In this document: positions 1-5,595 of the stretch, piece after piece
Layout: each line of letters opens with the position of its first letter
Numbering within the stretch: position 1 is the stretch's first letter
DNA from: Mageeibacillus sp. UBA1046
GTDB lineage: Bacteria; Bacillota; Clostridia; Saccharofermentanales; DTU023
Length of the DNA stretch: 5,908 nucleotides
Assembly: GCA_002316595.1 (NCBI GenBank)
Contig: DCDV01000019.1
Location: forward strand, 4,742-10,649
Direction of reading: 5' to 3'
Program-made: the position numbers and the translations under genes
The notes under the pieces: model-generated
Told to the model about the DNA's origin: nothing
What the model saw: the letters and a program-made list of their open reading frames with translations, nothing else
The model's database searches: none

Positions 1-34
1 GTTTGTGAGGGTTCAAATCCTTCATCGGCAGCCA
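1..34 (+). tRNA. tRNA gene, 3' end only (identity not determined)
   Basis: Seen: positions 7-11 (GAGGG) pair with 19-23 (CCTTC, one G-T wobble) around the seven-base T-loop TTCAAAT, which gives a standard T-arm. It is followed by a seven-base acceptor strand ATCGGCA (24-30), a G discriminator base (31) and an encoded CCA end (32-34). The 5' half, with the anticodon, lies outside the window, so the amino acid cannot be read. The acceptor strand predicts a 5' end of TGCCGAT, which would start with U rather than G. The bases before the T-stem (GTTTGT) do not settle whether the variable loop is short or long. The gene is convergent with the sugar-acid operon and shares its terminator region. Confidence 0.9.
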
Positions 35-36
35 AA

Positions 37-67
37 AAAGCCCGTCTGTAAAATACAGGCGGGCTTT
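37..67. terminator. bidirectional rho-independent terminator between tRNA and kinase gene
   Basis: Seen: a 14-bp stem (37-50 with 54-67, one T-G wobble) closed by an AAA loop at 51-53, with a GC-rich core GCCCG/CGGGC. Read on the - strand, the hairpin is followed by six T residues (complement of the A run at 34-39). This makes it a good terminator for the four-gene operon, whose last stop codon is at 96-98. Read on the + strand, the tail is only CTTT then ATC, so it would be a weaker terminator for the tRNA transcript. The A run begins at the final A of the tRNA CCA end, so the two convergent units share almost no spacer. Confidence 0.85.
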
Positions 68-95
68 ATCAGTGACCTTTTTTGCGTTTTAAACG

Positions 96-1616
96 CTATC
101 CTATGAACATGAATTTCTCGTAGACACCTCCTTTGTCCAGAGCGTCGTAGAGAGTTTCTCTTCTTGCGCGAATATCACGCAAATTCTTTACATTATCCTT
201 ATTCGGGCTAAAATATTCCGGTTTTCCGGCAACTACTGTCAGGGCTTCGTCGTGCGTTTTATATACACCCAAAGTCACCCAGGCATTGATCGCAGATCCG
301 AGTGCACTTGCTTCCGGAGTAGAATAGCGCATAACGGTAGCGTCTGTTGCATCTGCCTGTATAGAACAAAATAGATCTGATCTCACCATTCCGCCAGCAA
401 CTGATAACTCGTTTATTTCTCCGATCATATCGCGCATCAGTGCTAAATTCTGCGAGATCTCAAGGACTATACCCTCCAGAATTGCTCTGGTCATCGCTGC
501 ACGCGTAGTACCGAGTCCGAGATTGAAAAACACTCCCTTTGCCATCGGATTCCAGTAAGGAGCTGCACTGCCTTCGAAATGGGGCAGCATAACAACTCCA
601 TTGCTTCCTACCGGTATCTCTGCTGCATAATCGTCCATTATTTTATATGGAGAATTTTCCATTTTCAGATCAGGGTAGAACTGTTCCTTGAACCAACGGA
701 AAATTGCACCGGTATTGAAGATTGCCGTCTCCGCCATATATTTACCGGCTACAGCGGACGCTTGACAAAGAACTTTTGCATCCTTGTTAAATACCGGTTT
801 TTCGGAGAAAGATAATACAAAAGATCCTGTGCCGGTATTAGCTTCTGCGATCCCGGCATGGACCACTCCAAGGGCAATTGCGGCATTCTGCTGATCTCCG
901 CCGGATACGATGACTGGGAGACCGGCCGGAAGCCCTGTCTCCTGTGCGGTTTCCTTTGTAAGTCTACCGCCAATAGAACCGGGTGGTACAAGGCGGCAGA
1001 GTTGCTCTTCTGTGATTTCTCCCAGCTGAAGTAGATAGTCATCCCAAGCGAAAGTTTCCAAGTTCATAAGCATTGTGCGGCTAGCCTGCGTCCAGTCTGT
1101 TACATATTCTCCTGTTAAGTGGTGGAGAACCAGATCCTGAACTCCTATGAATTTTTTGGTCTTCTTAAAGATTTCCGGTCGCTCTTCACGCAGCCAGATA
1201 ATCTTGTTCAAAACGAAGAAAGGATTCACACGCAGACCCGTCTTGCGATAGAATCTCTGCAGACCGTACATTTCAATTAAGCGATCGCAGATGTCTATTG
1301 TCCTCTTATCCTGCCACATGATAGCATTCCCAAGAGGTTTGTCACCTGCACCCATAGGTATCATGGAGGCACGCTGGCTCGTCACAGAGATGGCGTTCGC
1401 GGCAATACTTTCTTCTGTCAAATATATGGCTGTGCGTTTTAAGACATCAGTTGCAGTTGAAATCCATGTATCCGGTTCTTGTTCTACATAAGAAGGTTCA
1501 GGAAAAATCGTGTGGTATTCCGAAGCCGCGGTATGAAGAATGCTGCCATCATTCCTGAAGACTATAGCCCGCATGCTAGATGTTCCTACATCCAGTGCGA
1601 TAGTATACTCTGACAT
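96..1616 (-). CDS. FGGY-family carbohydrate kinase
   Basis: Probably phosphorylates a sugar or sugar acid with ATP in the cytoplasm; the exact substrate is not readable. The 506-residue length is normal for FGGY kinases. Seen (numbering from the ATG at 1616): N-terminal phosphate-binding DVGTSSMRA at 9-17, VEQEPDTW at 44-51, TSQR near 79-82 and MWQDKR at 100-105 (sugar-site positions resembling glycerol kinase), and GGDQQ at 239-243 with the likely catalytic Asp241. The C-terminal domain has TGTGS at 261-265, LEGIVLEISQN near 380-390 and the adenosine-side AGGM at 407-410. A GTG at 1625 in the same frame would add three residues, but it overlaps the Shine-Dalgarno AAGAAAGGG, which sits 8 nt before the ATG at 1616, so I chose the ATG. 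It is the last gene of the operon, 34 bp after gntP. Glycerol, xylulose or gluconate kinase labels are possible, but context favours a (keto) sugar acid. Confidence 0.93.
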   Translation of the reverse strand: MSEYTIALDVGTSSMRAIVFRNDGSILHTAASEYHTIFPEPSYVEQEPDTWISTATDVLKRTAIYLTEESIAANAISVTSQRASMIPMGAGDKPLGNAIMWQDKRTIDICDRLIEMYGLQRFYRKTGLRVNPFFVLNKIIWLREERPEIFKKTKKFIGVQDLVLHHLTGEYVTDWTQASRTMLMNLETFAWDDYLLQLGEITEEQLCRLVPPGSIGGRLTKETAQETGLPAGLPVIVSGGDQQNAAIALGVVHAGIAEANTGTGSFVLSFSEKPVFNKDAKVLCQASAVAGKYMAETAIFNTGAIFRWFKEQFYPDLKMENSPYKIMDDYAAEIPVGSNGVVMLPHFEGSAAPYWNPMAKGVFFNLGLGTTRAAMTRAILEGIVLEISQNLALMRDMIGEINELSVAGGMVRSDLFCSIQADATDATVMRYSTPEASALGSAINAWVTLGVYKTHDEALTVVAGKPEYFSPNKDNVKNLRDIRARRETLYDALDKGGVYEKFMFIG

Positions 1617-1624
1617 GTCCTTCA

Positions 1625-1633
1625 CCCTTTCTT
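1625..1633 (-). promoter_or_regulatory. ribosome binding site of the kinase gene
   Basis: On the - strand this reads AAGAAAGGG, ending 8 nt before the ATG at 1616. Its last G is also the first base of a possible GTG start at 1625, so that upstream start is very unlikely. The same nine bases precede gntP. Confidence 0.75.
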
Positions 1634-1650
1634 AATCAGCTAAGTTCACA

Positions 1651-3063
1651 TTAAAATAATCCCGGCAGGAAGCTCTGCATCAATGAAAGAATTATTACCA
1701 TAATCAATGCAGTTACACCAGAGATCGTGCCCGGGATTGTCCAGGCGGCAAAAGTCTGCTTTACAGTGAACTTAGAAAAACGGTTAACGACCCAGAATCC
1801 AGAATCGTTCGGAAGTGAAATTCCAATGCCGCCCGCACAAATTGCAAGACCGACAAGTACAGGAGAAACAACATTGCTGGTTGCATTTAGCTGCATTACG
1901 AGTGGTGCCAGGATTGCTGAAGTTGTGATCAGAGCTACTGTAGTAGACCCTTGTGCTGCACGCAATATCTGGCTGATAAGCCAGGCAACCAGAATCAGCA
2001 CAATAGAAGCGGTAGTTCCTGTAATACCGCTGTCTTCAATAACTTCTACGATTTTAGTTCCGATGCCAGTGGCGTTGATAATCGCACCAAAAGCACCACC
2101 AGCGCCTGTAATCAGGAAAATAATTCCGGAATCTCTTGCAGAGTCAGTAATAACCTCTTCCAGATTATTTGTCAGATACTTGCGCAGTGCCAGGAAGGCG
2201 ATGACTGAGCCAGCCATAAGAGCGATGTTCTTGTTCCCTACGAAAGCGAGGATATCATAAATAACCGTGCCTGAGTCCAATATTGCAGTGCCGATAGTTC
2301 CTATCAAAATAAAAATGATTGGTAGGAGAATCAGCATAATTCCCAGACCGCCGGATGGCTTTTTCACGCTTGTTTCGGCAACAGTTTCTGCTTCAACAAA
2401 TTCATCTTCAAAAGAATTGGCGAAATCATTCACGTGCTCAGGTCTTCTGCCCAGAAGTTTTGCGTACACGACTCCGGCGACGATGATACTTGCTAATGAA
2501 GCAATAGCGCCGTAAACGAAGAAAGCTCCCAAGTTAGCTTGCATTTCTCCCGCGACTGCTAATGGGCCTGGCGTAGGAATGACCATAGCATGGGTTGTGA
2601 TCAGGCCGGCTGCAAGTGCTGTAACCAGTGTGATAAAGGGAATTTTCCCTTTACGCGAAAGCTGTTTAACAAGATTGATCAAAATAACAAAGGCAGCATC
2701 AAAGAAAACGGGGATTGACACGATGTAGCCCGTCAAAGCTACCGCCAGAGTAGCACGCTTTTCACCTGTGATGCGCAGCATAAGGGCTGCGATTTCTTCA
2801 GTACAGCCTGATTTATGCAGCAGATTGCCTAAAACAATACCCCAGACAATAATGATACCAATACCGCCCAATGTGCTGCCAAAGCCGCTGCCTAAAAGAC
2901 TGCCGACCTGTTCTAGCGGCATCTTGCTTAGTAATCCCATAAGAATACCGCCGGTTAGAAGCGACAGGAACGGATGGAATTTCAGTTTGATAATTGTAAA
3001 GAGAACGTATGCTAATGAGATAATAAATGTACCCACTAGCCAACCTAATGAAACGTTTTCCAT
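1651..3063 (-). CDS. GntP-family gluconate/sugar-acid permease
   Basis: Integral membrane proton symporter of the GntP family (TC 2.A.8), expected to import an aldonate or related hydroxy acid. The 470-residue length fits the family's roughly 440-470. Seen (numbering from the ATG at 3063): repeated long hydrophobic segments across the whole chain, the family signature PTPGPLAVAGEM at 163-174 preceded by TTHAMVI, a charged cytoplasmic loop around 205-238 (acidic EDEFVEAE), a glycine-rich GAGGAFG at 320-326, RAAQGST at 368-374, and the C-terminal PNDSGFWVV at 418-426 followed by FTVKQTFAAWT. Related transporters usually read HVND-x-GFW there, so the His position is changed to Pro. An upstream in-frame ATG at 3087 has no Shine-Dalgarno and overlaps an inverted repeat, whereas the ATG at 3063 has AAGAAAGGG 9 nt before it. 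Substrate within the family cannot be assigned. Confidence 0.95.
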   Translation of the reverse strand: MENVSLGWLVGTFIISLAYVLFTIIKLKFHPFLSLLTGGILMGLLSKMPLEQVGSLLGSGFGSTLGGIGIIIVWGIVLGNLLHKSGCTEEIAALMLRITGEKRATLAVALTGYIVSIPVFFDAAFVILINLVKQLSRKGKIPFITLVTALAAGLITTHAMVIPTPGPLAVAGEMQANLGAFFVYGAIASLASIIVAGVVYAKLLGRRPEHVNDFANSFEDEFVEAETVAETSVKKPSGGLGIMLILLPIIFILIGTIGTAILDSGTVIYDILAFVGNKNIALMAGSVIAFLALRKYLTNNLEEVITDSARDSGIIFLITGAGGAFGAIINATGIGTKIVEVIEDSGITGTTASIVLILVAWLISQILRAAQGSTTVALITTSAILAPLVMQLNATSNVVSPVLVGLAICAGGIGISLPNDSGFWVVNRFSKFTVKQTFAAWTIPGTISGVTALIMVIILSLMQSFLPGLF

Positions 3064-3072
3064 AATTAAAAA

Positions 3073-3081
3073 CCCTTTCTT
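3073..3081 (-). promoter_or_regulatory. ribosome binding site of gntP-like gene
   Basis: On the - strand this reads AAGAAAGGG, 9 nt before the ATG at 3063. It decides the start in favour of 3063 over the in-frame ATG at 3087, which has no purine-rich tract before it. Confidence 0.75.
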
Positions 3082-3086
3082 AAACA

Positions 3087-3139
3087 TAATGATTAGATGG
3101 ATAATTCATCTAAGACGGAATTGCTGCTGCTAATCATTA
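3087..3139. repeat. paired TAATSATTA palindromes with competing hairpins, upstream of gntP-like gene
   Basis: Seen: TAATGATTA at 3087-3095 and TAATCATTA at 3131-3139, the same nearly perfect palindrome with centres 44 bp apart (about four helical turns). The flanking bases extend the relation: AATGATTAG (3088-3096) is the exact reverse complement of CTAATCATT (3130-3138). Between them TTAGATG (3093-3099) pairs with CATCTAA (3107-3113) as a seven-base stem with a seven-base loop. The two pairings share 3093-3096, so they cannot form together in RNA. They could be operator sites or a leader structure affecting gntP translation; neither is shown. Confidence 0.4.
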
Positions 3140-3157
3140 GGCCGAAGAATTGAGAAG

Positions 3158-3172
3158 ACGCTTGGACAGCGT
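3158..3172. repeat. small intercistronic stem-loop after the aldolase gene
   Basis: ACGCT (3158-3162) pairs with AGCGT (3168-3172) around a five-base loop, with GAAG/CTTC able to add a bulged lower stem (3154-3157 with 3181-3184). It has no T tract, so it is not a classic terminator. It might stabilise the aldolase mRNA end or be chance. Confidence 0.25.
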
Positions 3173-3196
3173 AAACACCTCTTCAGTTTCGACCAT

Positions 3197-4039
3197 CTAG
3201 CGGGCCTGGAAAAATGTCATGTATTTCAATACCACCTCCTTGACTGCCTCTTCCTCTGTCTTAGATAAGACAGACAAATGAGGTGCCTTTCCTTCCAATT
3301 TTTTCTTAATCTTGTCTATAGCAAAAACAGAAATTTCTGTGTTTACATTTATCTTGGAGATGCCATTTTGAATAGATTCCTTAATAGCATCTTCCGGAAT
3401 TCCTGAGCCGCCATGCAAAACTAGCGGTATATTACAGGCTGAATTGATTTCCTTGAGAATATCGATGCGAAGGTTGGGAGTTCCTTTATAAAGTCCGTGT
3501 AAAGTGCCAATTGAGACCGCAAGCGCATCTACACCTGTTTCTTGCACAAAAATGCGTGCCTGTTCAGGTGAAGTATAAACTTCGCGGTCATCGGCAGAAC
3601 CTTCATGGGACTGTTCGCCCGCTGCGATACTACCAAGCTCCGCTTCTACGGATACTCCGCAAGCATGAGCAACTTCGCAAACCAGTTTGGTGTTTGCGAG
3701 GTTTTGATCGAAGGGGAGTGCTGAACCATCGTACATAACTGAACCGAAACCTGCGCGAATGCCTCGGAAAATTGTAGGGATATCGCTAGTGTGGTCTAGG
3801 TGAAGGCAGACATCAAGACCGGATCTGTCAGTAAGCGTCTTCGTTACAGCAACAACATCATCAAGGTCCATGTTATCAAGGTATTTAAAGCCGAAGGCGA
3901 CAATTACTGACTTTGAGCCAAATTCTGTAGCTGCCTCAATGATGCCGCGGATCGTTTCGTAGTTATAAGCATTGAACGAGCCGACAGCGTAACCGTTCTT
4001 ATAAGCATCACCAAGCATTGCCTCGAAGTTTGTTAGCAT
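3197..4039 (-). CDS. class II (zinc) ketose-bisphosphate aldolase family protein, GatY/KbaY/FbaA-like
   Basis: Cytoplasmic zinc aldolase expected to cleave a ketose-phosphate into DHAP and an aldehyde. At 280 residues it has the short length of the tagatose-bisphosphate aldolase and FbaA subgroup. Seen: SFNAYNYET at 21-29, HLDHT at 80-84 with the catalytic Asp82 and zinc His83, the acidic VEAELG at 131-136, a loop rich in acidic residues and Ser (143-155), GTLHGLY at 178-184 with zinc His181, LHGGSG at 208-213 with zinc His209, and NVNTE at 231-235 for phosphate binding. All metal and catalytic residues expected for the family are present. A strong AGGAGG lies 5 nt before the ATG. The gene follows the dehydrogenase by 33 bp. 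Fructose or tagatose bisphosphate could be substrates, but a sugar-acid permease and a kinase in the operon suggest a keto-sugar-acid phosphate, as for IolJ in inositol breakdown; this is inference. Confidence 0.93.
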   Translation of the reverse strand: MLTNFEAMLGDAYKNGYAVGSFNAYNYETIRGIIEAATEFGSKSVIVAFGFKYLDNMDLDDVVAVTKTLTDRSGLDVCLHLDHTSDIPTIFRGIRAGFGSVMYDGSALPFDQNLANTKLVCEVAHACGVSVEAELGSIAAGEQSHEGSADDREVYTSPEQARIFVQETGVDALAVSIGTLHGLYKGTPNLRIDILKEINSACNIPLVLHGGSGIPEDAIKESIQNGISKINVNTEISVFAIDKIKKKLEGKAPHLSVLSKTEEEAVKEVVLKYMTFFQAR

Positions 4040-4072
4040 AAAAACCTCCTGTCTTTATTTAGACTGAATTGC

Positions 4073-5167
4073 TTATCCACGCACGGAAGCGAGCCACTCT
4101 GAGAAGGCAGGCTGGTCTAGTACTTCCGGATTTATAATGAACTTCGGTTTTTTACCATTGAAAAGCTCCGCGATGTCGGCGGCAAGGAGATACGGTGAAT
4201 TGTTCAGTGCGTCAGAGGTTGTGCCGGCAATGTGGGTTGTCAGCGTTACATTATCCAGCTCCAGATAGGGAGAATCAGCAGGAATAGGCTCTGTTGTAAA
4301 GACATCAAGCGCAGCTCCCATGATCTTGCCGTCTTTCAGCACTTGTACCAGTGCGGCCTGATCGACTAAGCCTGCGCGACCCGTATTGATAAAATACGCT
4401 GTGGGCTTCATCTTGCTGAATAGATCAGCATTGATGATTCCTTTATTCTCTTCTGTCAGACGGGCATGCACTGAAATGAAGTCACTGATTTCAAAGAGTT
4501 CTTCCAGCTCTGCGCGCTTTACATTGTGCTCATTGAGAGTATCATCATCCACATAGGGGTCGTAGACAACGACATTAGAGTCAAAGCCGGTGAGCTTTTT
4601 CGCAACTAACTGGCCAATATATCCAAAGCCAAAGAGTCCGACTGTCTTGCCGTTTAGCTCGGGAACATGATCGCTGTTAGCGAACGTCTTTCTCCATTCA
4701 CCGTTCTTAATAGCGTAATGTGCCCGGGCAATATTCCTCGCCTCAGCCAACATCATACCTACTGTGAAATCAGAGACAGCGTGAGCGTTCCTGCCCATTA
4801 CATTGAAAACAAGTATGCCACGTTTTGTTGCTTCCTCAACATTAACGTTTTCCAGACCGGCGCGCGAGACACCGACTACCTTTAAATTCGGCATAGCCTC
4901 CATTACTTTTGATGACACCGGTACGAAAAGACCCATCAATAAATTGGCGTCTTTGCCATATTCCAGCACAAGAGGGTCGGCTGGTTCAATTTCCGGTCCA
5001 TTTTTTTCGACTTCGAGGCGACGGAACTGCAGTTGATCCCAACTGGGCTCCCAGTCGCCGGCAAAGACGGTTTCTCCATAGGCTCCTAGATATTTTTCGA
5101 AGGCTTTCCTGAACCCTTCGCTTGGGATCATCGCGTCTCCGAGTATTAACCCTTTCAACTTAGTCAT
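4073..5167 (-). CDS. D-2-hydroxyacid dehydrogenase, phosphoglycerate dehydrogenase-like, no ACT domain
   Basis: Cytoplasmic NAD(P)-dependent enzyme that interconverts a 2-oxo acid and a D-2-hydroxy acid. Seen: the split substrate domain (about 1-120 and the C-terminus), with SRAGLENVNV at 101-110 as the substrate loop. A Rossmann domain (about 125-315) has the dinucleotide motif GFGYIG at 180-185 and Asp203 in YDPY, which suggests preference for NAD. The catalytic triad is intact: Arg264 in NTGRAG, Glu293 in TTEP and His312 in THIAGTT. The 364-residue chain is longer than minimal members because of extra sequence around 37-72 and a C-terminal tail. It lacks the regulatory domain of biosynthetic SerA, and context is catabolic, so serine synthesis is unlikely. 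It is first in the operon, with AGGAGG 7 nt before the ATG. Glyoxylate or hydroxypyruvate reductase is plausible; a sugar-acid dehydrogenase is the alternative. Confidence 0.93.
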   Translation of the reverse strand: MTKLKGLILGDAMIPSEGFRKAFEKYLGAYGETVFAGDWEPSWDQLQFRRLEVEKNGPEIEPADPLVLEYGKDANLLMGLFVPVSSKVMEAMPNLKVVGVSRAGLENVNVEEATKRGILVFNVMGRNAHAVSDFTVGMMLAEARNIARAHYAIKNGEWRKTFANSDHVPELNGKTVGLFGFGYIGQLVAKKLTGFDSNVVVYDPYVDDDTLNEHNVKRAELEELFEISDFISVHARLTEENKGIINADLFSKMKPTAYFINTGRAGLVDQAALVQVLKDGKIMGAALDVFTTEPIPADSPYLELDNVTLTTHIAGTTSDALNNSPYLLAADIAELFNGKKPKFIINPEVLDQPAFSEWLASVRG

Positions 5168-5182
5168 GAATTAACCTCCTTA

Positions 5183-5196
5183 AAATTGTGCAATTT
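5183..5196. repeat. palindrome AAATTG-TG-CAATTT just upstream of the dehydrogenase ribosome site
   Basis: Seen: two perfect six-base arms around a two-base centre, ending 2 bp upstream of the AGGAGG at 5175-5180. A regulator bound here would block elongation from the promoter at 5245-5253. In RNA the two-base loop makes a hairpin unlikely, so a DNA operator is the better reading. Possibly chance in AT-rich DNA. Confidence 0.4.
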
Positions 5197-5224
5197 AACA
5201 AAAACAGACTGTTTATATTACGAT

Positions 5225-5240
5225 TCAATTGATAAATTGA
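5225..5240. repeat. palindrome TCAATT-GATA-AATTGA at the predicted operon start point
   Basis: Seen: perfect six-base arms with a four-base spacer, starting 4 bp downstream of the -10 box on the - strand and covering the predicted transcription start near 5238. That is a typical repressor position. It shares the AAATTG half-site (5234-5239) with the palindrome at 5183-5196. Confidence 0.4.
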
Positions 5241-5244
5241 GCAT

Positions 5245-5253
5245 ATTATAACA
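5245..5253 (-). promoter_or_regulatory. extended -10 promoter for the four-gene operon
   Basis: On the - strand this reads TGT-TATAAT, a perfect -10 box with the TGN extension. The region 17-18 nt upstream (5268-5274) has no good -35 box (TTATAT at best), which suits an extended -10 or an activator-dependent promoter. Transcription would start near 5238 and give a leader of about 70 nt before the ATG at 5167. No other strong promoter is visible inside the operon. Confidence 0.6.
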
Positions 5254-5353
5254 CACCAAGCGAAGAGGATATAAGTTAAAACTGGATAATTATTTATTTT
5301 GTAATAAAAAAATAATTGTTCCTCTATACGAGTTACACTTGTTTATTCTGAGC

Positions 5354-5366
5354 AATAATCATTATT
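5354..5366. repeat. palindrome AATAAT-C-ATTATT in the divergent intergenic region
   Basis: Seen: six-base arms around a central C. Its core TAATCATTA (5356-5364) is identical to the sites at 3131-3139 and, on the other strand, 3087-3095. It lies about 100 bp upstream of the operon's -10 box. A shared regulator is possible but not demonstrated. Confidence 0.35.
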
Positions 5367-5455
5367 AATTGAACGGACAGCTACTATTTTGTTTTGTCAG
5401 AAGGTTGTTTGCGGAGGTTAAGATCCATCCTGTTTGAACAAGATTCAAGGTTGCT

Positions 5456-5481
5456 GTGTAACAATTTTAGGTGTAACGATT
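5456..5481 (+). repeat. direct repeat GTGTAACAATT / GTGTAACGATT
   Basis: Two 11-base copies with one mismatch, at 5456-5466 and 5471-5481, with a 15-bp period. A third GTGTAAC core lies on the - strand at 5338-5332. Direct repeats of this size can be tandem sites for a regulator. They overlap a weak possible + strand promoter (TTGAAC at 5434-5439, TGTAAC at 5457-5462, 17-bp spacer), which I would not call on its own. Confidence 0.3.
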
Positions 5482-5595
5482 AGAAAAGGTTATGTTGAAA
5501 TCGGTCACTGTGATAATCTCCCGATTGCTGTAAACTGTCTTATGAAAAGATAATAAGCTGACAAAGAATGATCCAAGTGCCTGCGTATTATAGTT

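Noticed and set aside
1727..2260. A 177-codon open frame on the + strand, antisense to the permease
   Set aside because: It lies entirely inside the well-supported GntP gene, has no convincing ribosome site, and its Ile/Pro/Ala-rich composition is what the complement of a hydrophobic membrane protein gives. The other + strand and out-of-frame openings inside the four genes were set aside for the same reason.
3588..3597. TCATCGGCAG repeats ten bases of the tRNA 3' end (23-32 region), a possible attachment-site copy
   Set aside because: It is short, sits inside the conserved aldolase coding sequence (the Ser-Ala-Asp-Asp-Arg loop), and a real attachment repeat would normally extend further and flank the island.
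4040..4072. GTCT/AGAC mini-hairpin between the dehydrogenase and aldolase genes as a terminator
   Set aside because: Only four base pairs, AT-rich loop and no T run; the aldolase ribosome site lies in the same 33 bp, so read-through is expected.
4073..5167. Biosynthetic 3-phosphoglycerate dehydrogenase (serA) label for the dehydrogenase
   Set aside because: There is no ACT or other regulatory domain and no serC neighbour, and the gene leads a catabolic-looking operon; similarity is at the superfamily level.
5495..5554. Possible + strand promoters using GATAAT at 5512-5517 or 5549-5554
   Set aside because: The available -35 partners are either at wrong spacing (11 bp from TTGAAA at 5495) or poor matches (TTGCTG at 5525 with 18 bp), so no promoter was called for the ABC gene.
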